A DNA stretch of 51,011 nucleotides from Helicobacter sp. 10-6591 (lineage in GTDB: Bacteria > Campylobacterota > Campylobacteria > Campylobacterales > Helicobacteraceae), in contig NZ_NHYK01000013.1 in assembly GCF_003288805.1 (NCBI RefSeq), forward strand, positions 1 to 51,011, read 5' to 3'. Shown here piece after piece: positions 6,953 to 15,372 of this stretch (the first letter of the stretch is position 1; each line of letters opens with the position of its first letter). The translations under genes and the position numbers were made by a program. The notes beneath the pieces are model-generated. The model did no database searches. It had not been told where the DNA came from and was given only the letters and a program-made list of their open reading frames with translations.

Positions 6953-9163
6953 ATGCGATTAGTACAAACGCTTGATTTACAAGAGTATATAGCGCAATTT
7001 TCAGCTTTCTTAGCCCGAGAAAAAAGCTTCATACCACAGGGTGATAGGCAGATTCTCTCGCATCTTATTCAAGAGTTAGAAGTTCTTGATCTAAAAGCTC
7101 CTATGCGAGTGAAAGATCTTAGCAGCGAGCTAGCATCTCTCCAGAAGTTTGGGATTCTCAATCTCAATGAGATTTTTGAATTTGTAAAAATCATTCGCTA
7201 TTTTTCCTATCTTAAGAAATCATTCACTCCTAATTCCAAGCATCTCTTTGCTTGGCTACAAACCTTTCATATCCCACAGGCTCTTTTGGAAATAAGCGAT
7301 TGTTTTGAAGACAATGCAAAGCTTAAGTATGGAATCTTTGCGCAAATTGACAGCATGCATCTTGCGCTAAAAACTTTGAAAGCAGAAATCCAGCTTGCAC
7401 TGAGCAATGCCAAAGAAAATCCCAAACTCCAAAGCTATCTTGTGGATTCCCAAGTGCATTTTATTGAACAAAACCAATGCTTACTACTAAAAGCGGGATT
7501 CCATAATGTAATAAAAGGCATAGTGCTTGCACGCTCACAAAGTGGATTTTTCTATGTACTTCCACAAAATGTCGCAGATCTCAAAACACATTTAAGCATG
7601 CTCTATGATCGCTTGCAAACACTGATTTTGGAAGTCTGCTCTGACTTTAGTAGGACATTCAATAAATACTTTTTATTTCTGCGGTATATAGACAAAGAGT
7701 TTGATAAGTTTGATCATCTTTATGCGCGCGTTGCCTTTGCTAAGGCTTCTGGCTTAGAATTTATCTATCAACTAGAATCCCAAGGTGCTATTATCTTAGA
7801 TAACTTCTCTCATCCAGCATTAAAAAATCCAACGCCAATCAGCATAAGTCTTGAGAAAACCATAACCTTTATCACAGGCGTGAATGCAGGCGGGAAAACT
7901 ATGCTTTTAAAATCAATTCTTAGCGCTTGTTTTCTTAGCAAATACCTACTTCCTCTTAGGCTTAATCCCCACAAATCGCGCCTATTAAGTTTTAAAAACA
8001 TCTTTTCCATCATCTCTGATCCACAAAATAGCAAGAATGATATATCTACATTTGCGGGTAGAATGCTAGGGTTTTCTGAGGTTCTAGAGAAAGACCATTT
8101 CTTACTCGGGATTGATGAAATCGAGCTTGGTACAGATTCTGATGAGGCGGCAAGCTTGTATAAGGTGCTTTTAGAATTTTTGAGCAAAAAAGATTGCAGG
8201 ATTGTTGTTACAACCCATCACAAACGCCTAAGCGCACTTATGGCGCATAGAAGCGATGTAGGGCTGATAGCTGCGCTTTATGATGAGAAAAATATGCGTC
8301 CTATTTTTCGCTTTTTGGAAGGCAGTATTGGTAAGAGTTATGCTTTTGAAGTGGCTCAAACTTATGGGATTCCCCAAGCTCTCATTGCCAAAGCCAAGAA
8401 AATTTATGGTGAGGATAAAGAGCGGTTAAATGAACTTATCACGCGCTCAAGTGCTTTAGAGCTAGAACTACAAGAGCGTATTGCTGCATATAATGTAAAA
8501 ATAGATGCGCTAGATTCTCAAAAGATGGAGCTTCAAAATACGCAAACCCTTCTGCAAAAAGAGTTTGAAAACAAAACTCTTGCCTTGCAATCGCATTACA
8601 ACCAAGCATTAAACGAGCTCAAAACCGTGATGAAAGAAAATGACAACAAACAGATTCATAAAGCACTTAATAATGCACACAAAATCTTGCAAGGCAAACC
8701 CACCCAAGCACCACAAGATTCTCTTAATACAGAATTGTGTGTGGGTGATTGTGTGAAATTTGGTAATACACAAGGAATCATCTCTTCACTCGATGCAAAG
8801 TTTTGCACAATCCAAACACAGTCTAACAAACGTCTTAAAGTGCCGCGTGTAAAACTCCAAAAAATACCCCAGCTCTTGCAAACAACCTATCTGCAAGCAA
8901 AACCCAGAAGATTCAATAATAGTGCTCATGTAAAACTTGACTTGCATGGCAAAAGGATAGAGGAGGCATTAGAAGAGCTTGAGGTATTTTTGTCAAATGC
9001 ACTTATAGCTGGCTTTGATGAGGTGCTTGTCTTTCACGGAATAGGTACAGGTAAGCTAAGTGCGGCAGTTGCAGAATTCCTAAAAACGCATCCAAAGGTT
9101 TTAAGCTTTGAGCATGCACCTGCGGATTCTGGTGGGTTTGGCGCAAAGATAATAAGGCTTTAA
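6953..9163 (+). CDS. mutS2: Endonuclease MutS2
   Basis: MutS-family ATPase of the MutS2 branch, 736 residues. In H. pylori this branch suppresses homologous recombination rather than doing mismatch repair; in Bacillus it acts on collided ribosomes. The MutS core is followed by the ATPase: Walker A GVNAGGKT near residue 310, then LLGIDEIELGTDSDEAASL (Walker B region) and TTHH. A coiled coil from about 490 to 575 leads to a C-terminal Smr nuclease domain (LDLHGKRIEEAL, then VFHGIGTGKL). All parts are intact. It starts directly after the stop of the membrane-protein gene. Confidence 0.96.
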   Translation: MRLVQTLDLQEYIAQFSAFLAREKSFIPQGDRQILSHLIQELEVLDLKAPMRVKDLSSELASLQKFGILNLNEIFEFVKIIRYFSYLKKSFTPNSKHLFAWLQTFHIPQALLEISDCFEDNAKLKYGIFAQIDSMHLALKTLKAEIQLALSNAKENPKLQSYLVDSQVHFIEQNQCLLLKAGFHNVIKGIVLARSQSGFFYVLPQNVADLKTHLSMLYDRLQTLILEVCSDFSRTFNKYFLFLRYIDKEFDKFDHLYARVAFAKASGLEFIYQLESQGAIILDNFSHPALKNPTPISISLEKTITFITGVNAGGKTMLLKSILSACFLSKYLLPLRLNPHKSRLLSFKNIFSIISDPQNSKNDISTFAGRMLGFSEVLEKDHFLLGIDEIELGTDSDEAASLYKVLLEFLSKKDCRIVVTTHHKRLSALMAHRSDVGLIAALYDEKNMRPIFRFLEGSIGKSYAFEVAQTYGIPQALIAKAKKIYGEDKERLNELITRSSALELELQERIAAYNVKIDALDSQKMELQNTQTLLQKEFENKTLALQSHYNQALNELKTVMKENDNKQIHKALNNAHKILQGKPTQAPQDSLNTELCVGDCVKFGNTQGIISSLDAKFCTIQTQSNKRLKVPRVKLQKIPQLLQTTYLQAKPRRFNNSAHVKLDLHGKRIEEALEELEVFLSNALIAGFDEVLVFHGIGTGKLSAAVAEFLKTHPKVLSFEHAPADSGGFGAKIIRL

Positions 9164-9200
9164 TTGTTAATCTTAGTGGGCAATGCAAGCGAATATTCTT

Positions 9201-9461
9201 CTAATCTCTCCATAATACCTCTTGGCTTGGATATGTAAATACGATGGGGCTATAGTCATTGAGATTTGTAGAGCCAGAGATACTCACAGGAATAATGCGA
9301 TGTGTAAGTTTGAGCTTACGCGGTATATCGAAGTCAGTGGCGTTGAGGTTTTTTAGGTATTGGATTTGTGCTGGTGAATCCTTCTCTTGCAGGGCTAAAT
9401 CTCTCTTTAAATCCTGTGTATGAGACGAATTGCAGCCAATACAGAAAAGAATGAAAGCCAA
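9201..9461 (-). CDS. Putative small lipoprotein, 5' end apparently frameshifted
   Basis: The intact frame starts at a TTG (9461) and gives 86 residues with a short hydrophobic segment ending in a possible lipobox cysteine (ILFCIGC), then a polar domain. No ribosome site precedes that TTG. Sixteen bases upstream, right after the aguB stop codon, is GTG-ATG (ATG at 9475-9477) preceded by TAGG. Reading from there in another frame gives MRLSLF and then runs out of the lipoprotein frame at a run of five T. With one T fewer it would read MRLSLLAFILFCIGC, a good lipoprotein signal. The gene is therefore either frameshifted, read through slippage, or started at TTG. The family is not recognised. Confidence 0.5.
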   Translation of the reverse strand: MAFILFCIGCNSSHTQDLKRDLALQEKDSPAQIQYLKNLNATDFDIPRKLKLTHRIIPVSISGSTNLNDYSPIVFTYPSQEVLWRD

Positions 9462-9480
9462 AAAGAGACAATCTCATCAC

Positions 9481-10353
9481 CTAATCACAAAAACGTTTTA
9501 GCAAAGGCGCATATTCCTCAATGCGTCTATCGCGCAAGAATGGCCATATACGGCGCACTTCCTCGCTTCTTTGCGTCTCAAGTGTCAATAGCAGGCTTTG
9601 TGCTTCATCTTGGGATGCTTGGGCGAGAATCTCGCCTTGTGCTCCACAAGCAAAGCTATTCCCCCAAAAGCGAATGCCTCTAGCTGTAACACTATCTTTT
9701 TCAACACCCACACGATTGATGCAGAGTGTAGGCAGTCCATTTGCAATACTGTGGGCGCGCTGGATTGTAATCCATGCATCTAGCTGGCGAGCTTTTTCTG
9801 CCTGTGTGTCCTCATCAAACCAGCCAATTGCTGTGGGATAGATAAGAATCTGCGCACCTTTAAGTGCCATGATTCTCGCGGCTTCTGGATACCATTGATC
9901 CCAGCATACAAGTACTCCGAGTTTTCCGATGCTTGTGTTGATTGGCTCAAACCCAATATCACCTGGCGTGAAATAGAACTTTTCATAAAACTGTGGATCA
10001 TCTGGAATATGCATTTTGCGATACATTCCTGCGATTTCTCCATTAGATTCAAAAACCACTGCGCTATTATGATAAAGACCTGGTGCTCTTTTTTCAAAAA
10101 GCGAAGTTACAAGTACGATATTTGCGCTCTTAGCAATGCTGGCAAAATAAGCAACATCTTGTGAAAAATCATCTGCATAATCAAAAAATTGTGGATTCTC
10201 ACTTTGACAAAAATATTCCCTTGTGTGTAGCTCTTGTAAACATACAAGCTTTGCACCATTTTCTGCTGCTTTGAGAATCTCTTTAGTTGTATAGGCTATC
10301 GTGGCTCCTTTGGAACCTAAATATCTTTGCTGCAAGAGCGCAACTTTTAGCAT
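9481..10353 (-). CDS. aguB: N-carbamoylputrescine amidohydrolase
   Basis: Carbon-nitrogen hydrolase that converts N-carbamoylputrescine to putrescine, CO2 and ammonia, the last step of the agmatine route. It has 290 residues, normal for AguB. The nitrilase triad is visible: Glu in CLQELHTREYFC, Lys in YRKMHIPDD and Cys in VCWDQWYPEAAR. The substrate assignment rests on similarity to H. pylori HP0757-type proteins and on the agmatine deiminase gene (aguA) present about 37 kb away. It starts by a TAATG overlap with the small acidic ORF upstream, within the panD-to-lipoprotein operon. Confidence 0.93.
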   Translation of the reverse strand: MLKVALLQQRYLGSKGATIAYTTKEILKAAENGAKLVCLQELHTREYFCQSENPQFFDYADDFSQDVAYFASIAKSANIVLVTSLFEKRAPGLYHNSAVVFESNGEIAGMYRKMHIPDDPQFYEKFYFTPGDIGFEPINTSIGKLGVLVCWDQWYPEAARIMALKGAQILIYPTAIGWFDEDTQAEKARQLDAWITIQRAHSIANGLPTLCINRVGVEKDSVTARGIRFWGNSFACGAQGEILAQASQDEAQSLLLTLETQRSEEVRRIWPFLRDRRIEEYAPLLKRFCD

Positions 10354-10493
10354 TACTCTTCCTCATATTCAGAATCTGGATTTTGGTAGTCATCATCATC
10401 ATACCCGCCAAATGAGTCACCATAACCTTCATAATCCTGCTCATATATTTCATCATCGGTATTTTCGATTTCATCATCATTATAAGTTTTCAT
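10353..10493 (-). CDS. Small acidic protein between surE and aguB
   Basis: A 46-codon ORF (MKTYNDDEIENTDDEIYEQD to the end SEYEEE) with about half its residues Asp or Glu and many Tyr; it is strongly acidic and probably disordered. Its ATG overlaps the surE stop as ATGA and its stop overlaps the aguB start as TAATG, so three genes are stitched together by overlaps. That arrangement, with no base to spare, argues that it is translated. No family is recognised; tyrosine- and acid-rich short proteins can act as mimics or chaperone-like binders, but this is speculation. Confidence 0.7.
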   Translation of the reverse strand: MKTYNDDEIENTDDEIYEQDYEGYGDSFGGYDDDDYQNPDSEYEEE

Positions 10494-11311
10494 TTTTGCT
10501 CCTTGTTGTGTGTTGTTTTAAGAAAATCTTCTAACCGCGCTATATCCTCATAACTTGTAAGATCAAGCTTTATTGGTGTGACAGAGACAAATCCTTCTTT
10601 GATCGCATCAAAGTCATTCATTCCATCAAAATCCAATGCAGATTCTGCCATATTACGAGATTCCCAAATCAGTGGGTGCAAACCAATCCAATAATATTCC
10701 TCACCACGTGGATTGCGGTGCAAGAGCGCATCATTACCATAGACACGACATCCCATCTGTGTGATTTTGTAGCCTTTGGAATTTTGTGCGCTAGGGATAT
10801 TGACATTTAAAAACTTGCGTTCTGTGAGTGGAAAAGAGTTTGTAAGAATCCTTTCTGCCAAATCCCTAATGACATTTTTTGCCAATCTAAAATCAAATTC
10901 CTGACTGAGATTCTTATCTCTTAGCACCTGCGAGATAGCAATAGAACTAATTCCATGCAAGCAGCCCTCTATAGCACCTGCGACTGTCCCAGAATAGGTA
11001 ATATCCTCTCCCATATTTGACCCAATGTTTATCCCTGAGATAACCAAATCAGGCTTTATATCCTCTGTATAAAGTGTATGGAGTGCCAAATACACGCAAT
11101 CACTCGGAGTGCCATCATCAAGCTTATAAAAATCATCATCTACTTGTAAGAGCTTTAAAGGTTTTGTAATGCTTAGTCCATGTCCGCAGGCTGACTTCTC
11201 ACTTGAAGGCGCTACGATTGTAATATGTGCTAGATCTTTTAGTGCTTCTTTGAGCGCTCTCAGACCGCTGGATTCGTAACCATCATCATTGGTCAGCAAG
11301 ATTCTTTTCAT
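10490..11311 (-). CDS. surE: 5'-nucleotidase SurE
   Basis: Metal-dependent nucleoside monophosphate phosphatase of the SurE family, 273 residues. The N terminus MKRILLTNDDGYESSGLRAL holds the metal-binding Asp-Asp pair; SGINIGSNMGEDITYSGTV supplies the conserved Asn and Ser/Thr region; VAPSSEKSACGHGLS is the family's third block. The frame extends 21 codons upstream into the ispA gap, but the ATG at 11311 has an AAGGAG site 6-7 nt before it and gives the standard start. It ends by an ATGA overlap with the small acidic ORF. Confidence 0.96.
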   Translation of the reverse strand: MKRILLTNDDGYESSGLRALKEALKDLAHITIVAPSSEKSACGHGLSITKPLKLLQVDDDFYKLDDGTPSDCVYLALHTLYTEDIKPDLVISGINIGSNMGEDITYSGTVAGAIEGCLHGISSIAISQVLRDKNLSQEFDFRLAKNVIRDLAERILTNSFPLTERKFLNVNIPSAQNSKGYKITQMGCRVYGNDALLHRNPRGEEYYWIGLHPLIWESRNMAESALDFDGMNDFDAIKEGFVSVTPIKLDLTSYEDIARLEDFLKTTHNKEQK

Positions 11312-11357
11312 TTTCTTCTCCTTTAGGTTAAGAGTTGATTGCAAGCAAGCCATGGAC

Positions 11358-12227
11358 TTAAGAGATTGTCTCAAAATATGGATTAAGAAGTGTATGTAGA
11401 CTTTCTCTCAGTCTTATAGGCAGACAAAGAAGCTTTGCTGCAATAGAATCTTTGAGATTTGCCCATTGCCCTTGTGCGCCTTGCAAACCTAAGAGATTGA
11501 CATAGGTATTTTTGCCTGTGTCATTTTGTGTTGCCTTGCCTGCTTTGTTTTGGCTTTCTAATGCATCAATCAAATCATCACGCACTTGAAAAAACAACCC
11601 GAGTTCTTTGCCCAAGAGTTCCAAATCATCCAAAATTTTCTGGCTAGTATTTGCAATCAACCCGCCAAAACGCAGACTTGTGGCAATGAGTTTGAGTGTC
11701 TTGTTGCTATGGATAAGTTTGAGTTTGTCTAACGGAAGAGTTGTGTCTTTGAACTCACAATCAAGAATTTGCCCAAGTACCATGCCGCTTGCACCACTAT
11801 TATGTGCAAGCTCATACACAAGAGAGACTTTGACTTCTGCTGCAAGCTTTGCTTGTGATAGTAGCTCAAACGCATAGGTATTGAGCGCATCGCCAATAAG
11901 AAGAGCTAAGGTCTCATTGTAAGTAGTGTGTAAAGTAGGATAACCGCGTCTAAGAGGAGAGTTATCCATACAAGGCAAATCATCGTGTATAAGTGAATAG
12001 GTGTGGATACATTCAAGCGCTAAGGCAGGAAGCAAGGCATTATCTAGCATAGAAGGCTGCAGGGAATCCACCACACAAAGACAAAGCATAGGACGAAATC
12101 TTTTGCCACCTGCTAGCATCATCTCCCAAAGTGCTTTTTGGTAATGCGGATGGAAACTCTCAATCACTGGAGCACTGGATTGCAGAAAAGATTCAAATTT
12201 TTTAGCAAGGGAAGCCAGCTGAGACAT
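11358..12227 (-). CDS. ispA: Polyprenyl (farnesyl/geranyl) diphosphate synthase
   Basis: Short-chain trans-prenyl transferase that condenses IPP with allylic diphosphates to supply quinone and undecaprenyl precursors. It has 289 residues. The first aspartate-rich motif is in HDDLPCMDNSPLRRG and the second in QVRDDLIDALES; GGKRFRP near residue 48 is the substrate diphosphate site. The two residues between the first-motif aspartates and the pattern before them fit bacterial farnesyl/geranyl synthases, but chain length cannot be fixed from sequence alone. The ATG at 12227 is chosen over a start 12 codons upstream that gives an unusual N terminus. Confidence 0.93.
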   Translation of the reverse strand: MSQLASLAKKFESFLQSSAPVIESFHPHYQKALWEMMLAGGKRFRPMLCLCVVDSLQPSMLDNALLPALALECIHTYSLIHDDLPCMDNSPLRRGYPTLHTTYNETLALLIGDALNTYAFELLSQAKLAAEVKVSLVYELAHNSGASGMVLGQILDCEFKDTTLPLDKLKLIHSNKTLKLIATSLRFGGLIANTSQKILDDLELLGKELGLFFQVRDDLIDALESQNKAGKATQNDTGKNTYVNLLGLQGAQGQWANLKDSIAAKLLCLPIRLRESLHTLLNPYFETIS

Positions 12228-12277
12228 AATATTCCTTACATACATGCACCAAGTTAATCTCAATAAGTTTAAGACAG

Positions 12278-12583
12278 CTAGTTTTTAGGAAAAAGATTCA
12301 AATCACCAAGCATATTCAAAGCATTGCTTTGTTTGTTTTGTTCCATATTTTTGTATGCATCATTGAGCGCACCAAGTAAAAGAATCTGTAAAGAATCTCT
12401 ATCCTCCAGCAAACTCTCATCTATGTTGAGATCTACTATCTCGCCAGCACCATTAAAGCTGACCTCAACAAGCCCTCCACCACTTTTAGCGGTAAAGAGC
12501 GTGTCCTTGTTTTTTTCATTCATTTGTTTGAGGCTCTCTTGCATATTTGCAAATATATCGCCTAACTGCTTTGGGTCAAACAT
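12278..12583 (-). CDS. YbaB/EbfC family nucleoid-associated protein
   Basis: DNA-binding dimer of the YbaB/EbfC family, 101 residues. Family features: an N-terminal helix ([23 protein letters not shown]), the GGGLVEVSFNGAGEIVDLNIDESLL beta region, and a C-terminal helix (LLLGALNDAYKNMEQ). The ATG at 12583 shares one base with the panD stop (TGATG) and is preceded by AAAGG within panD; a GTG one codon earlier is the alternative. It is typical of the family to sit in housekeeping operons; here it follows panD. Confidence 0.92.
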   Translation of the reverse strand: MFDPKQLGDIFANMQESLKQMNEKNKDTLFTAKSGGGLVEVSFNGAGEIVDLNIDESLLEDRDSLQILLLGALNDAYKNMEQNKQSNALNMLGDLNLFPKN

Positions 12584-12936
12584 CACTCTACCTTTAAGAT
12601 CTTATTTTGAGAATCTACTTGCACTATCCTTGGTTTAAAAGCTTGTGCTTCTGTGGGATCTAGCAGCACATACGCCACGATAATGACTATGTCTCCAACT
12701 TGTGCTTTTCTTGCGCATGCACCATTTAAGCAGACTTCGCCTTCTTTGTCTCCTAAAATCACATAAGTACTGAAACGTTCTCCATTATTGATATTTAATA
12801 CATCAACTTTCATATTTTCCAAAAACCCTGCAGCAAGGGCAAGATTCCTGTCTATAGTAATCGATCCTACATAGTTGAGATTGGCATCACTGATCTTTGC
12901 GCGATGGATTTTAGAATACAGCATTTGGAGTTGCAT
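12583..12936 (-). CDS. panD: Aspartate 1-decarboxylase
   Basis: Makes beta-alanine for pantothenate and coenzyme A. The protein is made as a 117-residue proenzyme and cleaves itself between Gly24 and Ser25 (NYVGSITID) to form the pyruvoyl cofactor; the motif is intact. [14 protein letters not shown] and [15 protein letters not shown] are family blocks. The start has AAAGG 7-8 nt upstream. It is the first gene of the operon running leftwards through ybaB, ispA, surE and aguB. Confidence 0.96.
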   Translation of the reverse strand: MQLQMLYSKIHRAKISDANLNYVGSITIDRNLALAAGFLENMKVDVLNINNGERFSTYVILGDKEGEVCLNGACARKAQVGDIVIIVAYVLLDPTEAQAFKPRIVQVDSQNKILKVE

Positions 12937-12981
12937 GCACAGCCTTTATAAGCGAGTGGAAAGCACTTAAATTCTGGCGGG

Positions 12982-12987
12982 ATTGTA
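12982..12987 (-). promoter_or_regulatory. Candidate -10 box for the panD operon
   Basis: TACAAT on the minus strand, 46 nt before the panD start, in the divergent panD/flhA gap. It is the only good -10-like hexamer seen there on this strand. Confidence 0.4.
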
Positions 12988-13062
12988 GCATATTTGGATT
13001 TTGTTTCATCTTGCCAAAATAACCGCCATGCTTGTTTTAAATTGCTGTAATCCAAACTTTGC

Positions 13063-13068
13063 TAAAAT
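13063..13068 (+). promoter_or_regulatory. Candidate -10 box for flhA
   Basis: GCTAAAATCTGCG reads as a TAAAAT -10 box, 69 nt before the flhA start. I saw no clear sigma-54 (TGGC-N8-TTGC) or sigma-28 site here, which fits flhA being an early, housekeeping-sigma flagellar gene. Confidence 0.4.
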
Positions 13069-13136
13069 CTGCGCGATTCCCAAACAAAAATCATTTTCTA
13101 CAACAACCAAACTTGTAAGTTTTCTAAAGGTATCTC

Positions 13137-15350
13137 TTGGCAAATACTGCACAAAAAATCTTTTCACAAAAGCTTATGCCTTTTTTGCGCACACTTCTTA
13201 GCTCAAAAGACCTTACGGTTGTCATATTTATCGCAACAATCCTAGCTATTATCATAGTGCCTTTGCCTAGTGGGATGCTAGATTTGTTGCTTAGTATTTC
13301 TATTGCCCTTTCAGTGTTGATTGTCCTCATAGCACTCTATATTGACAAACCTACAGAATTTTATGCCTTTCCCACGATTTTGCTTATTGTTACACTTTAT
13401 CGCCTAGCACTTAATGTCGCTACCACCAGGATGATACTTTCAGAAGGCTACAATGGTGCAGATTCCGTAAGCAGTATCATTGCTTCGTTTGGGAATTTTG
13501 TGGTTGGTGGAAACTATGTGATTGGCGTGATTGTCTTTACGATTCTTGTCCTGGTTAATCTCATTGTGATTACTAATGGTTCTACGCGCGTCACAGAAGT
13601 AAGAGCGCGATTCACCCTCGATGCGATGCCCGGTAAGCAAATGGCAATTGATGCGGATTTGAATGCTGGACTTATCAAACAAGAAGAGGCCAAAGCGCGT
13701 AGAGAAGCCTTGCAGCAAGAGGCAGACTTTTATGGCACGATGGATGGTGCTAGCAAGTTTGTCAAAGGCGATGCAATCGCGTCTATCATTATCACGCTTG
13801 TAAATATCATTGGCGGATTTTTGATTGGCTTTTTCCAATACAATTTAAGCGCGCAGCAGAGCGCAGAGATTTTTACGATTTTAACCATTGGTGATGGATT
13901 GGTAGGGCAGATTCCAGCGCTTATCATTGCCACAGCCACAGGTATAATGACCACACGTGCGGCCAAAGGAAGTGGTGCGAATTTTGCAAGCGATATCGTT
14001 ACCCAAATCACAAGCAATGCAAAAATCCTGCTCATTGTGGGCTTTATTCTTTGTCTGTTTGCTCTTGTGCCAGGTCTTCCTCTCTCTCTTGGATTTGTTG
14101 GGTTATTTTTCTTTGTGATTGCTTGGCTTAGTGGCAGGGAAGATACCAAAAGCTTTTTTGTATTGTTTGAAAAATGGCTGAACAAATACTTTGACAAAAA
14201 ACCAATAAAAACAGCCAAAACCCAAACTTCCCAACAAGATGGCTCACAGCATAGCAAGGAGAGAGTGGTAAAGAGTGAAGAGGAGATTATAAAAGAGGAG
14301 GAAGCTTCATTAAATGAAGCACTCAAGATTGAAGTATTGGAGATAAACCTAGGCTATGAGCTTATCAAACTCGCTGATATAGCACAATATGGGAATCTAT
14401 TAGAGCGTATTAGACAGGTGCGCAAACAAATTGCTCGAGATTATGGATTTCTTGTGCCCCAAGTGCGTATCAAAGACAATCTCAATCTCTCGCCATCAAG
14501 CTACAATATTTTGCTAAAAGGCGTGGCAATAGGTGGGGGCGAAGTCTATCCAAATAAGGTCTTAGCAATGAATACAGGACTGGCCGGAGGTGATATTACA
14601 GGTGAGGAAGTCACCGAGCCTGTATTTGGACTTGCAGGAATCTGGATTGAATCAGCACAAAAAGACAAGGCCAGTGCATTAGGATATGTCATTGTAGAAC
14701 CCACAGCCATTATTACTACACATCTTACAGAGCTTATTAAGGAATATGCACAAGAATTCATTACAATCGATGAAGTAAAGATGCTTATGGATAAGGTTGA
14801 AAAAATCTATCCTGAAGTTGTGGCAGAAGCAAGGAAGATTCCAATCAGTACAATCAGAAAAGTCCTCCAGGCACTCTTGCATGAAAAAATTCCAATCAAA
14901 GACATGCTGACTATTTTAGAAACTCTTATTGATGTGTATCCAATCTTGCAAAATGATTTGGATTCCATTGTCGAGCAAGTGCGTTATGGGCTCAAGCGTA
15001 CAATCACTGATCTTTTTATGGACCAAAATGACAAGACACTCAAAGTAATGGCATTCTCACCAGCTACTGATAGCTTTTTGCTAAGCAAGCTCAAAGAACA
15101 GCCAGCGAACAAAACATTTTTGCTAAATATCAAAGAAACAACAGCACTAAGCGATGCTATTACAACACAAGCGCATAATCTGATACAAAAAAATATCTCA
15201 CCTGTGGTGCTACTTGTTGATTTCAGATACCGCAAGGCCATAGCAAATTTCTTAGAACAAAATGGTATCAATGTCATAGCACTCAGTAATGTAGAGATTG
15301 ATACCCATGCAAAATATGAAGTGCTCGCGACAATTGATGTGAATTTATGA
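13137..15350 (+). CDS. flhA: Flagellar biosynthesis protein FlhA
   Basis: Main gate subunit of the flagellar type III export apparatus, 737 residues. The N-terminal half has about eight membrane helices with the conserved stretch RFTLDAMPGKQMAIDADLNAG (FHIPEP family cytoplasmic loop); the C-terminal half is the cytosolic ring domain (GVAIGGGEVYP, then DLFMDQNDKTLKVMAF). The start is TTG at 13137: it has AAAGG 6 nt before it and yields the expected MANTAQK N terminus; no ATG is better placed. It opens a plus-strand operon with the DHH protein. Confidence 0.96.
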   Translation: MANTAQKIFSQKLMPFLRTLLSSKDLTVVIFIATILAIIIVPLPSGMLDLLLSISIALSVLIVLIALYIDKPTEFYAFPTILLIVTLYRLALNVATTRMILSEGYNGADSVSSIIASFGNFVVGGNYVIGVIVFTILVLVNLIVITNGSTRVTEVRARFTLDAMPGKQMAIDADLNAGLIKQEEAKARREALQQEADFYGTMDGASKFVKGDAIASIIITLVNIIGGFLIGFFQYNLSAQQSAEIFTILTIGDGLVGQIPALIIATATGIMTTRAAKGSGANFASDIVTQITSNAKILLIVGFILCLFALVPGLPLSLGFVGLFFFVIAWLSGREDTKSFFVLFEKWLNKYFDKKPIKTAKTQTSQQDGSQHSKERVVKSEEEIIKEEEASLNEALKIEVLEINLGYELIKLADIAQYGNLLERIRQVRKQIARDYGFLVPQVRIKDNLNLSPSSYNILLKGVAIGGGEVYPNKVLAMNTGLAGGDITGEEVTEPVFGLAGIWIESAQKDKASALGYVIVEPTAIITTHLTELIKEYAQEFITIDEVKMLMDKVEKIYPEVVAEARKIPISTIRKVLQALLHEKIPIKDMLTILETLIDVYPILQNDLDSIVEQVRYGLKRTITDLFMDQNDKTLKVMAFSPATDSFLLSKLKEQPANKTFLLNIKETTALSDAITTQAHNLIQKNISPVVLLVDFRYRKAIANFLEQNGINVIALSNVEIDTHAKYEVLATIDVNL

Positions 15351-15372
15351 TTTGTGACTTTAAAGGAGTTTC

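Noticed and set aside
13730-14326. Minus-strand open frame of 198 codons inside flhA
   Set aside because: Fully antisense to a conserved flagellar gene; low-complexity, no ribosome site, no homology motif.
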